NCBI RefSeq assembly: GCF_963924675.1 | Contig: NC_089222.1 | Coordinates: 434,001-498,000, forward strand | Length of the DNA stretch: 64,000 nt | Source: Phocoena phocoena | Taxonomy: Eukaryota; Chordata; Mammalia; Artiodactyla; Phocoenidae | Direction: 5' to 3' | Shown here: piece by piece, positions 46,747-60,366 of the stretch | Position numbering within the stretch: the stretch's first letter is position 1 | Layout of the letters: each line of letters begins with the position of its first letter | Translations under genes and position numbers: made by a program | Notes under the pieces: generated by a model | What the model was told of the DNA's origin: nothing | The model's input: only the letters and a program-made list of their open reading frames with translations | Database searches by the model: none

Positions 46747-48493
46747 TATTCAGGAAAAAACGCATACGTCCTTTTTGGCCAACCAAGCAAGCCTGTAAAG
46801 GAAATCTGCACTACAATGAAGTCTCACTGCCCCCCGGGCAAAAGGGCCATCTGAAAAAAGTGTAAAATCCAGAAAGGTAGGACAGGATATGGAGAACAGG
46901 GAGCCTTGTTATGCTGATTGGCAGGATGTAAATTGCCAACAGCCACCCTGGAGAAGTGTATGGTGTTTCCTGAATCACGTAAGAAACAAAGCAACACAGC
47001 CTATGGCACTTCCACTTATGGTCCTATAGCTTACGAAAATTAAAATCAAAAACAGACAGCCACCCCAATATTTGGGACGGCTGTGTTCACAAGAAGCTCG
47101 TCTACAGTATCAGGTAAATATCCCAGAAAGCAAAAAATGGATAAAGAAGTTGTGGCACGTACGTACAATGCAATATCACTCAGCAATGAAATCTGTGTCA
47201 TCAGGCCCGTAGCGGCATAGTGAGTGGATGCAGGTACGGTGATTCTACGTGAACTACGTCACACAGAAAAAGAAACATCATAAGATATCACTAATACACG
47301 GAATGTAAACTTGACTACACATGAACTGAATTACAAAACAGAACAGGGTCTAAAATTTAGAAAACCAACTAGTGCTTGCTTATGGGGAAAGGTGCGTTGG
47401 GGTGCTGCATAAAACCAGAGACTGAAATTAGCACAGATAACTTTCCATAAGCCAAATATGTAATAGACAAGACCTACTCCTTGCTCAACGAAATGGACCC
47501 AACACCACATATTCAACGCCTAGGAATATACCTGACTAGGAAGAATCTTAAAACCCATGGATATATATGTCTCCATAAGAGAATCAAGCGTGTGTACAGC
47601 GGCCTAAACGCAGCAGTGAAAATCCGATAAATCACATTATCAAAATAAATTTCGAAAACAAAACACAAAAACAGTGAAATGGAGAGCAATTCTTAAATAA
47701 TTCACTCAGGGCATGTGATGCAACCGGGATTGACCACATCTACACCCAGAGCTGGTTGAGACATAAGGCTGGACACTTCAGGCTGATAGCATTGGTGAGT
47801 TTCGGTGAGCAAATGCAGACCCTTTGAAGTCATACTGCATGGTACCCATTCCATGGGTCCCAACTCTCCAGGTTCAAGGGATTCTTCCTCCAGCTAAAAC
47901 ATGCATGGGAAACCCAGAGTATCGTCCACCGTGTGATTGGGAAACGATTTAAAATGCATCTCAGTTTTCGTATCCTGGTCCTCGGGTTCACCATTCCAGA
48001 TGATTTACTAATACTCTCCCCGCTTGGAGAGTCAGTGCCTTTAACCTCCTCTTTCGCACAGCTTGCAATTTCTGTGCAAGATGAACAGGAATAGGGAGAA
48101 CCAATGAGAGACTAGCTGTAGGTGTCTGCACGGGCATATGTAACGCTCATTGCCCACCAGGAAGAGGAATTAAACAAAGGCTCAGTGTGCCCTGCTGGAA
48201 ACAGATTAGGGCCTAAAGCAATCCTGCGGTTTTGTGCCCAGCTCACAAGAAAGCGAGTTGAAGAAAGGAGCTCAGGGGCACTGTAATTCACAAACCTGCA
48301 GAGTTATAAATGACAGCTATCCTCCAAAAATATATTGAAGTAAGCCTCCAAAAGGGACTTGAAAGCGGGGCAGAATTTCAGGAAAACGATTGCAGGGGGT
48401 AGACTGGAATTGCCCTGAAAGCATAGGAAAAGAGGCAGAACGTCGACAATGATGCACTTGGCCAAAAAGAGCGTATGCGTTTTTTCCTGAATA
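46747..48493 (+). repeat. Satellite monomer, 1,747 bp
   Basis: It lies wholly within the stretch repeated at 55,483-57,229, sharing CTGAATCACG, GGTCTAAAATTTAG and other markers. Confidence 0.95.
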
Positions 48494-50240
48494 TATTCAG
48501 GAAAAAATGCATTCGCCCTTTTTGGCCAACCAAGCAAGCCTGTAAAGGAAATCTGCACAACAATGAAGTCTCACTGCCCCCCTGGCAAAAGGGCCATCTG
48601 AAAAAAGTGAAAAATCCAGAATCATAGCACAGGATATGGAGAACAGGGAGCCTTGTTATGCTGATTGGCAGGATGTAAATTGCCAGCAGCCACCCTGGAG
48701 AAGTGTATGGTGTTTCCTGAAACACGTAAGAAACAAAGCAACACAGCCTATGGCAATTCCACTTATGGTCCTATAGCTTACGGAAATTAAAATCAAAAAC
48801 AGACAGCCACCCCAATATTTGGGACGGCTGTGTTCACAAGAAGCTCGTTTTCAGTATCAGGTAAATATCCCAGAATGCAAAAAATGGATAAAGAAGTTGT
48901 GGCACGTACGTACAATGCAATATCACTCAGCAATGAAATCTGTGTCATCAGGCCCGTAGCGGCATAGTGAGTGGATGCAGGTACGGTGATTCTACGTGAA
49001 CTACGTCACACAGAAAAAGAAACATCATAAGATATCACTAATACACGGAATGTAAACTTGACTACACATGAACTGAATTACAAAACAGAACAGGGTCTCA
49101 AATATAGAAAACCAACTAGTGCTTGTTTATGGGGAAAGGTGCATTGGGGTGCTGCATAAAACCAGAGACTGAAATTAGCACAGGTAACTTTCCATAAGCC
49201 AAATATGTAATAGACAAGACCTACTCCTTGCTCAACGAAATGGACCCAACACCACATATTCAACGCCTAGGAATATACATGACTAGGAAGAATCTTAAAA
49301 CCCATGGATATATATGTCTCTGTAAGAGAATCAAGCGTGTGTACAGCGGCCGAAACGCAGCAGTGAAAATCCGATAAATCCCATTATCAAAATAAATTTC
49401 GAAAACAAAACACAAAGAGAGTGAAATAGAGAGCAATTCTTAAATAATTCACTCAGGGCATGTGATGCACCCGGGATTGACCACATCTACACCCAGAGCT
49501 GGTTGAGACATAAGGCTGGACACTTCAGGCTGATAGCATTGGTGAGTTTCGGTGAGCAAATGCAGACCCTTTGAAGTCATACTGCATGGTACCCATTCCA
49601 TGGGTCCCAACTCTCCAGGTTCAAGGGATTCTTCCTCCAGCTAAAACATGCATGGGAAACCCAGAGTATCGTCCACCGTGTGATTGGGAAACGATTTAAA
49701 ATGCATCTCAGTTTTCGTATCCTGGTCCTCGGGTTCACCATTCCAGATGCTTTACTAACACTCTCCCTGCTTGGAGAGTCAGTGCCTTTAACCTCCTCTT
49801 TGGCACAGCTTGCAATTTCTGTGCAAGATGAACAGGAATAGGGAGAACCAATGAGAGACTAGCTGTAGGTGTCTGCACGGGCAAATGTAACGCTCATTTC
49901 CCACCAGGAAGAGGAATTAACCAAGGGCTCAGTGTGCCCTACGGGAAACAGATTAGGGCCTGAAGCAATCCTGCGGTTTTGTGCCCAGCTCACAAGAAAG
50001 CGAGTTGAAGAAAGGAGCTCAGGGGCACTGTAATTCACAAACCTGCAGAGTTATAAATGACAGCTATCCTCCAAAAATATATTGAAGTAAGCCTGCGAAG
50101 GGGACTTGAAAGAAGGGCAGAGTTTCAGGAAAACCATTGCACGGGGTAGACTGGAATTGCCCTGAAAGCATAGGAAAAGAGCCACAACGTCGACAATGAT
50201 GCACTTGGCCAAAAAGGGCATATGCGTTTTTTCCTGAATA
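48494..50240 (+). repeat. Satellite monomer, 1,747 bp
   Basis: About 48,600-49,000 shares private changes (GTGAAAAATCCAGAAT, GCTCGTTTTCAG) with 53,842-54,240, an offset of 5,242 bp or three monomers. Its right palindrome has a single mismatch. Confidence 0.95.
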
Positions 50241-51987
50241 TATTCAGGAAAAAACGCATACGCCCTTTTTGGCCAACCAAGCAAGCCTGTAAAGGAAATC
50301 TGCACTACAATGAAGTCTCACTGCCCCCCGGGGAAAAGGGCCATCTGAAAAAAGTGTAAAATCCAGAAAGGTAGGACAGGATATGGAGAACAGGGAGCCT
50401 TGTTATGCTGATTGGCAGGATGTAAATTGCCAGCAGCCACCCTGGAGAAGTGTATGGTGTTTCCTGAAACACGTAAGAAACAAAGCAACACAGCCTATGG
50501 CACTTCCACTTATGGTCCTATAGCTTACGGAAATTAAATTCAAAAACAGACAGCCACCCCAATATTTGGGACAGCTGTGTACACAAGGAGCTCGTCTACA
50601 GTATCAGGTAAATATCCCAGAAAGCAAAAAATGGATAAAGAAGTTGTGGCACGTACGTACAATGCAATATCACTCAGCAATGAAATCTGTGTCATCAGGC
50701 CCGTAGCGGCATAGTGAGTGGATGCAGGTATGGTTATTCTACGTGAACTACGTCACACAGAAAAAGAAACATCATAAGATATCACTAATACACGGAATGT
50801 AAACTTGACTACACATGAACTGAATTACAAAACAGAACAGGGTCTCAAATTTAGAAAACCAACTAGTGCTTGCTTATGGGGAAAGGTGCCTTGGGGTGCT
50901 GCATAAAACCCGAGACTGAAATTAGCACAGATAACTTTCCATAAGCCAAATATGTAATAGACAAGACCTACTCCTTGCTCAACGAAATGGACCCAACACC
51001 ACATATTCAACGCCTAGGAATATACCTGACTAGGAAGAATCTTAAAACCCATGGATATATATGTCTCCGTAAGAGAATCAAGCGTGTGTACAGCGGCCGA
51101 AACGCAGCAGTGAAAATCCGATAAATCCCATTATCAAAATAAATTTCGAAAACAAAACACAAAGACAGTGAAATAGAGAGCAATTCTTAAATAATTCACT
51201 CAGGGCATGTGATGCAACCGGGATTGACCACATCTACACCCAGAGTTGGTTGAAACATAAGGCTGGACACTTCAGGCTGATAGCATTGGTGAGTTTCAGT
51301 GAGCAAAGGCAGACCCTTTGAAGTCATACTGCATGGTACCCATTCCATTGGTCCCAACTCTCCAGGTTCAAGGGATTCTTCCTTCAGCTAAAACATGCAT
51401 GGGAAACACAGAGTGTGGTACACCGTGAGATTGGGAAACGATTTTAAATGGATCTCAGTTTTCGTATCCTTGTCCTCGGGTTCACCATTCCAGATGCTTT
51501 CCTAAAACTCTCCCCGCTAGGAGAGTCAGTGCCTTTAACCTCCTGTTTGGCACAGCTTGCAATTTCTATGCAAGATGCACAGGAATAGGGAGAACCAATG
51601 AGAGACTAGCTGTAGGTGTCTGCACGGGCAAATGTAACGCTCATTGCCCACCAGGAAGAGGAATTAAACAAAGGCTCAGTGTGCCCTGCTGGAAACAGAT
51701 TAGGGCCTGAAGCAATCCTGCGGTTTTGTGCCCAGCTCACAAGAAAGCGAGTTGAAGAAAGGAGCTCAGGGGCACTGTAATTCACAAACCTGCAGAGTTA
51801 TAAATAACAGCTATCCTCCAAAAATATATTGAAGTAAGCCTGCGAAGGGGACTTGAAAGCGGGGCAGAATTTCAGATAAACGATTGCAGGGGATAGAATG
51901 GAATTGCCCTGAAAGCATAGGAAAAGAGGCAGAGCGTCGAAAATGATGAACTTGGCCAAAAAGGGCGTATGCGTTTTTTCCTGAATA
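50241..51987 (+). repeat. Satellite monomer, 1,747 bp
   Basis: A region near 51,390-51,460 (ACACAGAGTGTGGTACACC, AAATGGATCTCAG) resembles the equivalent part of the monomer at 18,036-19,781. It hints at exchange between the two arrays or a shared older type. Confidence 0.93.
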
Positions 51988-52023
51988 TATTCAGGAAAAA
52001 ACGCATACGCCCTTTTTGGCCAA
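51952..52023. mobile_element. Mariner-type palindrome, perfect 72 bp
   Basis: Perfect arms, centred at 51,987/51,988. Confidence 0.75.
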
Positions 52024-53735
52024 CCAAGCAAGCCTGTAAAGGAAATCTGCACTACAATGAAGTCTCTCTGCCCCCCCGGGCAAAAGGGCCATCTGAAAAA
52101 AGTGTAAAATCCAGAAAGGTAGGACAGTATATGGAGAACAGGGACCCTTGTTATGCTGATTGGCAGGATGTAAATTGCCAACAGCCACCCTGGAGAAGTG
52201 TATGGTGTTTCCTGAAACACATAAGAAACAAAGCAACACAGCCTATGGCACTTCCAATTATGGTCCCACAGATTACGGAAATTAAAATCAAAAACAGACA
52301 GCCACCCCAATGTTTGGGACGGCTGTGTTCACAAGAAGTTCGTCTATAGTACCAGGTAAATATCCCAGAAAGCAAAAAATGGATAAAGAAGTTGTGGCAC
52401 GTACGTGCAATGCAATATCACTCAGCAATGAAATCTGTGTCATCAGGCCCGTAGTGGCATAGTGAGTGGATGCAGGTACGGTGATTTTACGTCAACTACG
52501 TCACACAGAAAAAGAAACATCATAAGATATCACTAATACACGGAATGTAAACTTGACTACACATGAACTGAATTACACAACAGAACAGGGTCTCAAATTT
52601 AGAAAACCAACTAGTGCTTGCTTATGGGGAAAGGTGCCTTGGGGTGCTGCATAAAACCAGAGACTGAAATTAGAACAGATAACATTCCATAAGCCAAATA
52701 TGTAATAGACAAGACCTACTCCTTGCTCAACGAAATGGACTCAACACCACATATTCAACGCCTAGGAATATACCTGACTACGAAGAGTCTTAAAACCCAT
52801 GGATATATATGTCTCCATAAGAGAAACAAGCGTGTGTACTGCGGCCGAAACGCAGCAGTGAAAATCCGATAAATCCCATTATCAAAATAAATTTCAAAAA
52901 CAAAACTCAAAGACAGTGAAATAGAGAGCAATTCTTAAATAATTCACTAAGGGCATGTGATGCAACCGGGATTTACCACAACTACACCCAGACCAGGTTG
53001 AGACATAAGGCTGGACACTTCAGGCTGATAGCATTGGTAAGTTTCGGTGAGTAAATGCACACCCTTTGAAGTCATACTGCATGGTACCCATTCCATGGGT
53101 CCCAACTCTCCAGGTTCAAAGGATTCTTCCTCCGGCTAAAACATGCATGAGAAACCCAGAGTATCGTCCACCGTGTGATTGGGAAACGATTTAAAATGCA
53201 TCTCAGTTTTCGTATCCTGGTCCTCGGGTTCACCATTCCAGATGCTTTACTAACAATCTCCCCGCTTGGAGAGTCAGTGCCTTTAACCTCGTATTTGGCA
53301 CAGTTTGCAATTTCTGTGCAAGATGAACAGGAATAGGGAGAACCAATGAGAGACTAGCTGTAGGTGTCTGGACGGGCAAATGTAACACTCATTGCGCACC
53401 AGGAAGAGGAATTAAACAGAGGCTCAGCGTGCCCTGCCTGAAACAGACTATGGCCTGAAGCAATCCTGCGGTTTTGTGCCCAGCTCAAAAGAAAGCGAGT
53501 TGAAGAAAGGAGCTCTGGGTCACTGTAATTCACAAACCTGCAGAGTTATTAATGACAGCTATCCTCCGAAAATATACTGAAGTAAGCCTGCGAAGGGGAC
53601 TTGAAAGCGGGGCAGAATTTCAGGAAAACGATTGCAGGGGGTAGACTGGAATTGCCCTGAAAGCATAGGAAAAGAGGCAGAACGTCGACAATGATGCACT
53701 TGGCCAAAAAGGGCGTATGCGTTTTTTCCTGAATA
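51988..53735 (+). repeat. Satellite monomer, 1,748 bp
   Basis: Flanked by two perfect palindromes. It has more private substitutions than its neighbours (for example near 52,960-53,060), although its ends are homogenised. Confidence 0.94.
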
Positions 53736-53771
53736 TATTCAGGAAAAAACGCATACGCCCTTTTTGGCCAA
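53700..53771. mobile_element. Mariner-type palindrome, perfect 72 bp
   Basis: Perfect arms, centred at 53,735/53,736. Confidence 0.75.
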
Positions 53772-55482
53772 CCAAGCAAGCCTGTAAAGGAAATCTGCAC
53801 TACAATGAAGTCTCACTGCCCCCCTGGCAAAAGGGCCATCTGAAAAAAGTGAAAAATCCAGAATGATAGGACAGGATATGGAGAACAGGGAGCCTTGTTA
53901 TGCTGATTGGCAGGATGTAAATTGCCAGCAGCCACCCTGGAGAAGTGTATGGTGTTTCCTGAAACACGTAAGAAACAAAGCAACACAGCCTATGGCAATT
54001 CCACTTATGGTCCTATAGCTTACGGAAATTAAAATCAAAAACAGACAGCCACCCCAATATTTGGGACGGCTGTGTTCACAAGAAGCTCGTTTTCAGTATC
54101 AGGTAAATATCCCAGAATGCAAAAAATGGATAAAGAAGTTGTGGCACGTACGTACAATGCAATATCACTCAGCAATGAAATCTGTGTCATCAGGCCCGTA
54201 GCGGCATAGTGAGTGGATGCAGGTACGGTGATTCTACGTGAACTACGTCACACAGAAAAAGAAACATCATAAGATATCACTAATACACGGAATGTAAACT
54301 TGACTACACATGAACTGAATTACAAAACAGAACAGGGTCTCAAATTTAGAAAACCAACTAGTGCTTGCTTATGGGGAAAGGTGCCTTGGGGTGCTGCATA
54401 AAACCAGAGACTGAAATTAGCACAGATAACTTTCCATAAGCCAAATATGTAATAAAAAAGACCTACTCCTTGCTCAACGAAATGGACTCAACACCACATA
54501 TTCAACGCCTAGGAATATACCTGACTAGGAAGAATCTTAAAACCCATGGATATATATGTCTCCGTAAGAGAATCAAGCGTGTGTACAGCGGCCGAAACGC
54601 AGCAGTGAAAATCCGATAAATCCCATTATCAAAATAAATTTCGAAAACAAAACACAAAGACAGTGAAATAGAGAGCAATTCTTAAATAATTCACTCAGGG
54701 CATGTGATGCAACCGGGATTGACCACATCTACACCCACAGCTGGTTGAGACATAAGGCTGGACACTTCAGGCTGATAGCATTGGTGAGTTTCGGTGAGCA
54801 AATGCAGACCCTTTGAAGTCATACTGCATGGTACCCATTCCATGGGTCCCAACTCTCCAGGTTCAAGGGATTCTTCCTCCAGCTTAAACATGCTTGGGAA
54901 ACCCAGAGTATCATCCACCGTGTGATTGGGAAATGATTTAAAATGCATCTCAATTTTCGTATCCTGGTCCTCGGGTTCACCATTCCAGATGCTTTACTAA
55001 CACTCTCCCCGCTTGGAGAGTCAGTGCCTTTAACCTCCTGTTTGGAACAGCTTGCAATTTCTGTGCAAGATGAACAGGAATAGGGTGAACCAATGAGAGA
55101 CTAGCTGTAGGTGTCTGCACGGGCAAATGTTACGCTCATTGCCCACCAGGAAGAGGAATTAAACAAAGGCTCAGTGTGCCCTGCTGGAAACAGATTAGGG
55201 CCTGAAGCAATCCTGCGGTTTTGTGCCCAGATCACAAGAAAGCGAGTTGAAGAAAGGAGCTCAGGGGCACTGTAATTCACAAACCTGCAGAGTTATAATT
55301 GACAGTTATCCTCCCAAAATATATTGAAGTAAGCCTGCAAAGGGGACTTGAAAGCGGGGCAGAATTTCAGGAAAACGATTGCAGGGGGTAGATTGGAATT
55401 GCCCTGAAAGCATAGGAAAAGAGGCAGAACGTCGACAATGATGCACTTGGCCAAAAAGGGCGTATGCGTTTTGTCCTGAATA
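53736..55482 (+). repeat. Satellite monomer, 1,747 bp, mosaic
   Basis: Its first part matches 48,600-49,000 (offset 5,242). From about 54,691 it matches 45,955 onward (offset 8,736). It is therefore a junction between two source types. Confidence 0.94.
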
Positions 55483-57229
55483 TATTCAGGAAAAAACGCA
55501 TATGTCCTTTTTGGCCAACCAAGCAAGCCTGTAAAGGAAATCTGCACTACAATGAAGTCTCACTGCCCCCCGGGCAAAAGGGCTATCTGAAAAAAGTGTA
55601 AAATCCAGAAAGGTAGGACAGGATATGGAGAACAGGGAGCCTTGTTATGCTGATTGGCAGGATGTAAATTGCCAACAGCCACCCTGGAGAAGTGTATGGT
55701 GTTTCCTGAATCACGTAAGAAACAAAGCAACACAGCCTATGGCACTTCCACTTATGGTCCTATAGCTTACGGAAATTAAAATCAAAAACAGACAGCCACC
55801 CCAATATTTGGGACGGCTGTGTTCACAAGAAGCTCGTCTACAGTATCAGGTAAATATCCCAGAAAGCAAAAAATGGATAAAGAAGTTGTGGCACGTACGT
55901 ACAATGCAATATCACTCAGCAATGAAATCTGTGTCATCAGGCCCGTAGCGGCATAGTGAGTGGATGCAGGTACGGTGATTCTACGTGAACTACGTCACAC
56001 AGAAAAAGAAACATCATAAGATATCACTAATACACGGAATGTAAACTTGACTACACATGAACTGAATTACAAAACAGAACAGGGTCTAAAATTTAGAAAA
56101 CCAACTAGTGCTTGCTTATGGGGAAAGGTGCATTGGGGTGCTGCATAAAACCAGAGACTGAAATTAGCACAGATAACTTTCCATAAGCCAAATATGTAAT
56201 AGACAAGACCTACTCCTTGCTCAACGAAATGGACCCAACACCACATATTCAACGCCTAGGAATATACCTGACTAGGAAGAATCTTAAAACCCATGGATAT
56301 ATATGTCTCCATAAGAGAATCAAGCGTGTGTACAGTGGCCTAAACGCAGCAGTGAAAATCCGATAAATCACATTATCAAAATAAATTTCGAAAACAAAAC
56401 ACAAAAACAGTGAAATGGAGAGCAATTCTTAAATAATTCACTCAGGGCATGTGATGCAACCGGGATTGACCACATCTACACTCAGAGCTGGTTGAGACAT
56501 AAGGCTGGACACTTCAGGCTGATAGCATTGGTGAGTTTCGGTGAGCAAATGCAGACCCTTTGAAGTCATACTGCATGGTACCCATTCCATGGGTCCCAAA
56601 TCTCCAGGTTCAAGGGATTCTTCCTCCAGCTAAAACATGCATGGGAAACCCAGAGTATCGTCCACCGTGTGATTGGGAAACGATTTAAAATGCATCTCAG
56701 TTTTCGTATCCTGGTCCTCGGGTTCACCATTCCAGATGATTTACTAATACTCTCCCCGCTTGGAGAGTCAGTGCCTTTAACCTCCTCTTTGGCACAGCTT
56801 GCAATTTCTGTGCAAGATGAACAGGAATAGGGAGAACCAATGAGAGACTAGCTGTAGGTGTCTGCACGGGCATATGTAACGCTCATTGCCCACCAGGAAG
56901 AGGAATTAAACAAAGGCTCAGTGTGCCCTGCTGGAAACAGATTAGGGCCTGAAGCAATCCTGCGGTTTTGTGCCCAGCTCACAAGAAAGCGAATTGAAGA
57001 AAGGAGCTCAGGGGCACTGTAATTCACAAACCTGCAGAGTTATAAATGACAGCTATCCTCCAAAAATATATTGAAGTAAGCCTGCAAAAGGGACTTGAAA
57101 GCGGGGCAGAATTTCAGGAAAACGATTGCAGGGGGTAGACTGGAATTGCCCTGAAAGCATAGGAAAAGAGGCAGAACGTCGACAATGATGCACTTGGCCA
57201 AAAAGGGCATATGCGTTTTTTCCTGAATA
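55483..57229 (+). repeat. Satellite monomer, 1,747 bp
   Basis: A near copy of 46,747-48,493, with the same palindrome changes on its right side (TGCATTCGCCC). Confidence 0.95.
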
Positions 57230-58975
57230 TATTCAGGAAAAAATGCATTCGCCCTTTTTGGCCAACCAAGCAAGCCTGTAAAGGAAATCTGCACAACAAT
57301 GAAGTCTCACTGCCCCCCTGGCAAAAGGGCCATCTGAAGAAAGTGTAAAATCTAGAAAGGTAGGACAGGATATGGAGAAGAGAGAGCCTTGTTATGCTGA
57401 TTGGCAGGATGTAAATTGCCAACAGCCACCCTGGAGAAGTGTATGGTGTTTCCTGAAACCCATAAGAAACAAAGCAACACAGCCTATGTCACATGCACTT
57501 ATGGTCCTATAGCTTAGGGAAATTAAAATCAAAAACAGAGATCCACCCCAAAGTTTGGGACGGCTGTGTTCCCAAGTAGCTCGTCTACAGTACCAGGTAA
57601 ATATCCCAGAAAGCAAAAAATGGATAAAGAAGTTGTGGCACGTACGTGCAATGCAATATCACTCAGCAATGAAATCTGTGTCATCAGGCCCGTAGAGGCA
57701 TAGTGAGTGGATGCAGGTACGGTGATTCTACGTGATCTACATCACACAGAAAAAGAAACATCATAAGATATCACTAATACACGGAATGTAAACTTGACTA
57801 CACATGAACTGAATTACAAAACAGAACAGGGTCTCAAATTTTGAAAACCAACTAGTGCTTGCTTATGGGGAAATGTCCGTTGGTATGCTGCATAAAACCA
57901 GAGACTGAAATTAACACAGATAACTTTCCATAAGCCAAATATGTAATAGACAAGACCTACTCCTTGCTCAACGAAATGGACTCAACACCACATATTCAAC
58001 GCCTAGGAATATACCTGACTAGGAAGTATCTTAAAACCCATGGATTTATATGTCTCCGTAAGAGAATCAAGCGTGTGTACAGCGGCATAAACGCAGCAGT
58101 GAAAATCCGATAAATCCCATTATCAAAATAAATTTCAAAAACCAAACACAAAGACAGTGAAATAGAGAGCAATTCTTAAACAATTCACTCAGGGCATGTG
58201 ATGCAACCGGGATTGACCACATCTACACCCACAGCTGGTTGAGACATAAGGCTGGACACTTCAGGCTGATAGCATTGGTGAGTTTCGGTGAGCAAATGCA
58301 GACCCTTTGAAGTCATACTGCATGGTACCCATTCCATGGGTCCCAACTCTCCAGGTTCAAGGGATTCTTCCTCCAGCTAAAACATGCATAGGAAACCCAG
58401 AGTATCGTCCACCATGTGATTGGGAAACGATTTAAAATGGATCTCAGTTTTCGTATCCTGGTCCTCGGGTTCACCATTCCAGATGCTTTACTAACACTCT
58501 CCCCGCTTGGAGAGTCAGTGCCTTTAACCTCCTGTTTGCCACAGCTTGCAATTTCTGTGCAAGATGAACAGGAATAGGGAGAACCAATGAGAGACTAGCT
58601 GTAGTTGTCTGCACGGGCAAATATAATGCTCATTTCCCACCAGGAAGAGGAATTAACCAAAGGCTCAGCGTGCCCTGCTGGAAAGAGATTAGTGCCTGAA
58701 GCAATCCTGCGGTTTTGTGCCCAGCTCACAAGAAAGCGAGTTGAAGAAAGGAGCTCAGGGGCACTGTAATTCACGAACCTGCAGAGTTATAAATGACAGC
58801 TATCCTCCAAAAATATATTGAAGTAAGCCTGCACAGGGGACTTGAAAGCGGGGCAGAAATTCAGGAAAACGATTGAAGGGTTAAACTGGAATTGCACTTA
58901 AAGAATAGGAAAAGAGGCAGAACGTCGATAATGATGCACTTGTCCAAAAAGTGCAGATGCTTTTTTCCCTAAATA
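57230..58975 (+). repeat. Satellite monomer, 1,746 bp, mosaic
   Basis: The first 60 bp continue the five-monomer copy. Then 57,290-57,619 switches to the type of 45,061-45,390. From about 58,859 it becomes the distal-edge type shared with array 1. Confidence 0.94.
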
Positions 58976-60353
58976 TATTCAGAAAAAAACGCATACGCAC
59001 TTTTTGGCCAACCAAGCAAGCTTGTAAATAAACCTGCACTACAATGAAGTCTCAGTGCCCCCCAGGGCAAAAGGGCCATTTAAAAAAATTGTAAAATCCA
59101 GAAACGGAGGACAGGCAATGGAAAACAGGGATCCTTATTATGCTGATGCATATGATGTAAATTGCCGACAACAATTCTGGAGAAGTGTTATGTGTTTCCT
59201 GAAACACGTAAGAAACAAAGCAACACAGCCTATGGCACTTCCACTTATGGTCCTACAACTTAGGGAAATTAAAATCAAAAACACCCAGCCACCTCAAAGT
59301 TTGGGACCTCTCTGTTCACAAGAACCTCGTTTACAGAACCAGGTAAATATCTCAGAGAGCAAACAATGGATAAAGAAGTTGTGGTACGTACGTACAATGG
59401 AATATCACTCAGCAATGAAATCTGTGTCATCAGGCCTGTAGCGGCATAGTGAGTGGATGCAGGTACGGTGATTCTACGTGAACTACGTCACACAGAAAAA
59501 GAAACATCATAAGATATCACTAATACACGGAATGTAAACTTGACTACACATGAACTGAATTACAAAACAGAACAGTCTCAAATTTAGAAAACCAACTTGT
59601 GCTTTCTTATGGAGAAAGGTGCGTTGGAGTGCTGCATAAAACCAGAGACTGAAATTAGCACAGATACCGTTCCATAAGCCAAATATGTAATAGACAAAAC
59701 CTACTCCTTGCTCAACGAAATGGACTCAACACCACATATTCAACGCCTAGGAATATACCTGACTAGGAAGAATCTTAAAACCCGTGGATATTTATGTCTC
59801 TGTAAGAGAATCAAGAGTGTGTACTGCGGCATTAAGGCAGCAGTGAAAATCCGATAAATCCCAGTGTCAAAAAGAAATTTCAAAAACAAAACACAATGAC
59901 AGTGAAATAGAGAGCAATTCTTAAATAACTCACACAGGGCATGTGATGCAACCTGGTTTACCACATCTACACCCAGAGCTGGGTGAGTGATAAGGCTGGA
60001 CCCTTTGGGCTGATAGCATTGGTGAGTTTCGGTGAGCAAATGCAGACCCTTTGATGTCATACTGCCTGGTACCCGTTCCATGGTTCCCAACTCTCCAGGT
60101 TCAAGGGATTCTTCCTTCTGCTAAAATTTGCATGGGAAACACAGAGTATGCTCCACCGTGTGACTGGGAAACCTTTTTACATGCATGTCTGTTTTCGTCC
60201 CCTGGTACTCAGGTTCACCATTCCAGAACCTTTTCTTACACTCTCCCCATTTGGAGAGCCAGTGCCTTTAACCTCCTGTTTGGCACTGTTTGCAATTTCT
60301 GCGCAAGATGAACAGGAATACGGAGAACCAATGGGAGACTATCTGTAGGTGTG

Positions 60354-60366
60354 TGCACGGGCAAAT
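60354..60366. repeat. L1 target-site duplication, 3' side, second copy
   Basis: TGCACGGGCAAAT, identical to its partner at 61,037-61,049. Confidence 0.95.
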
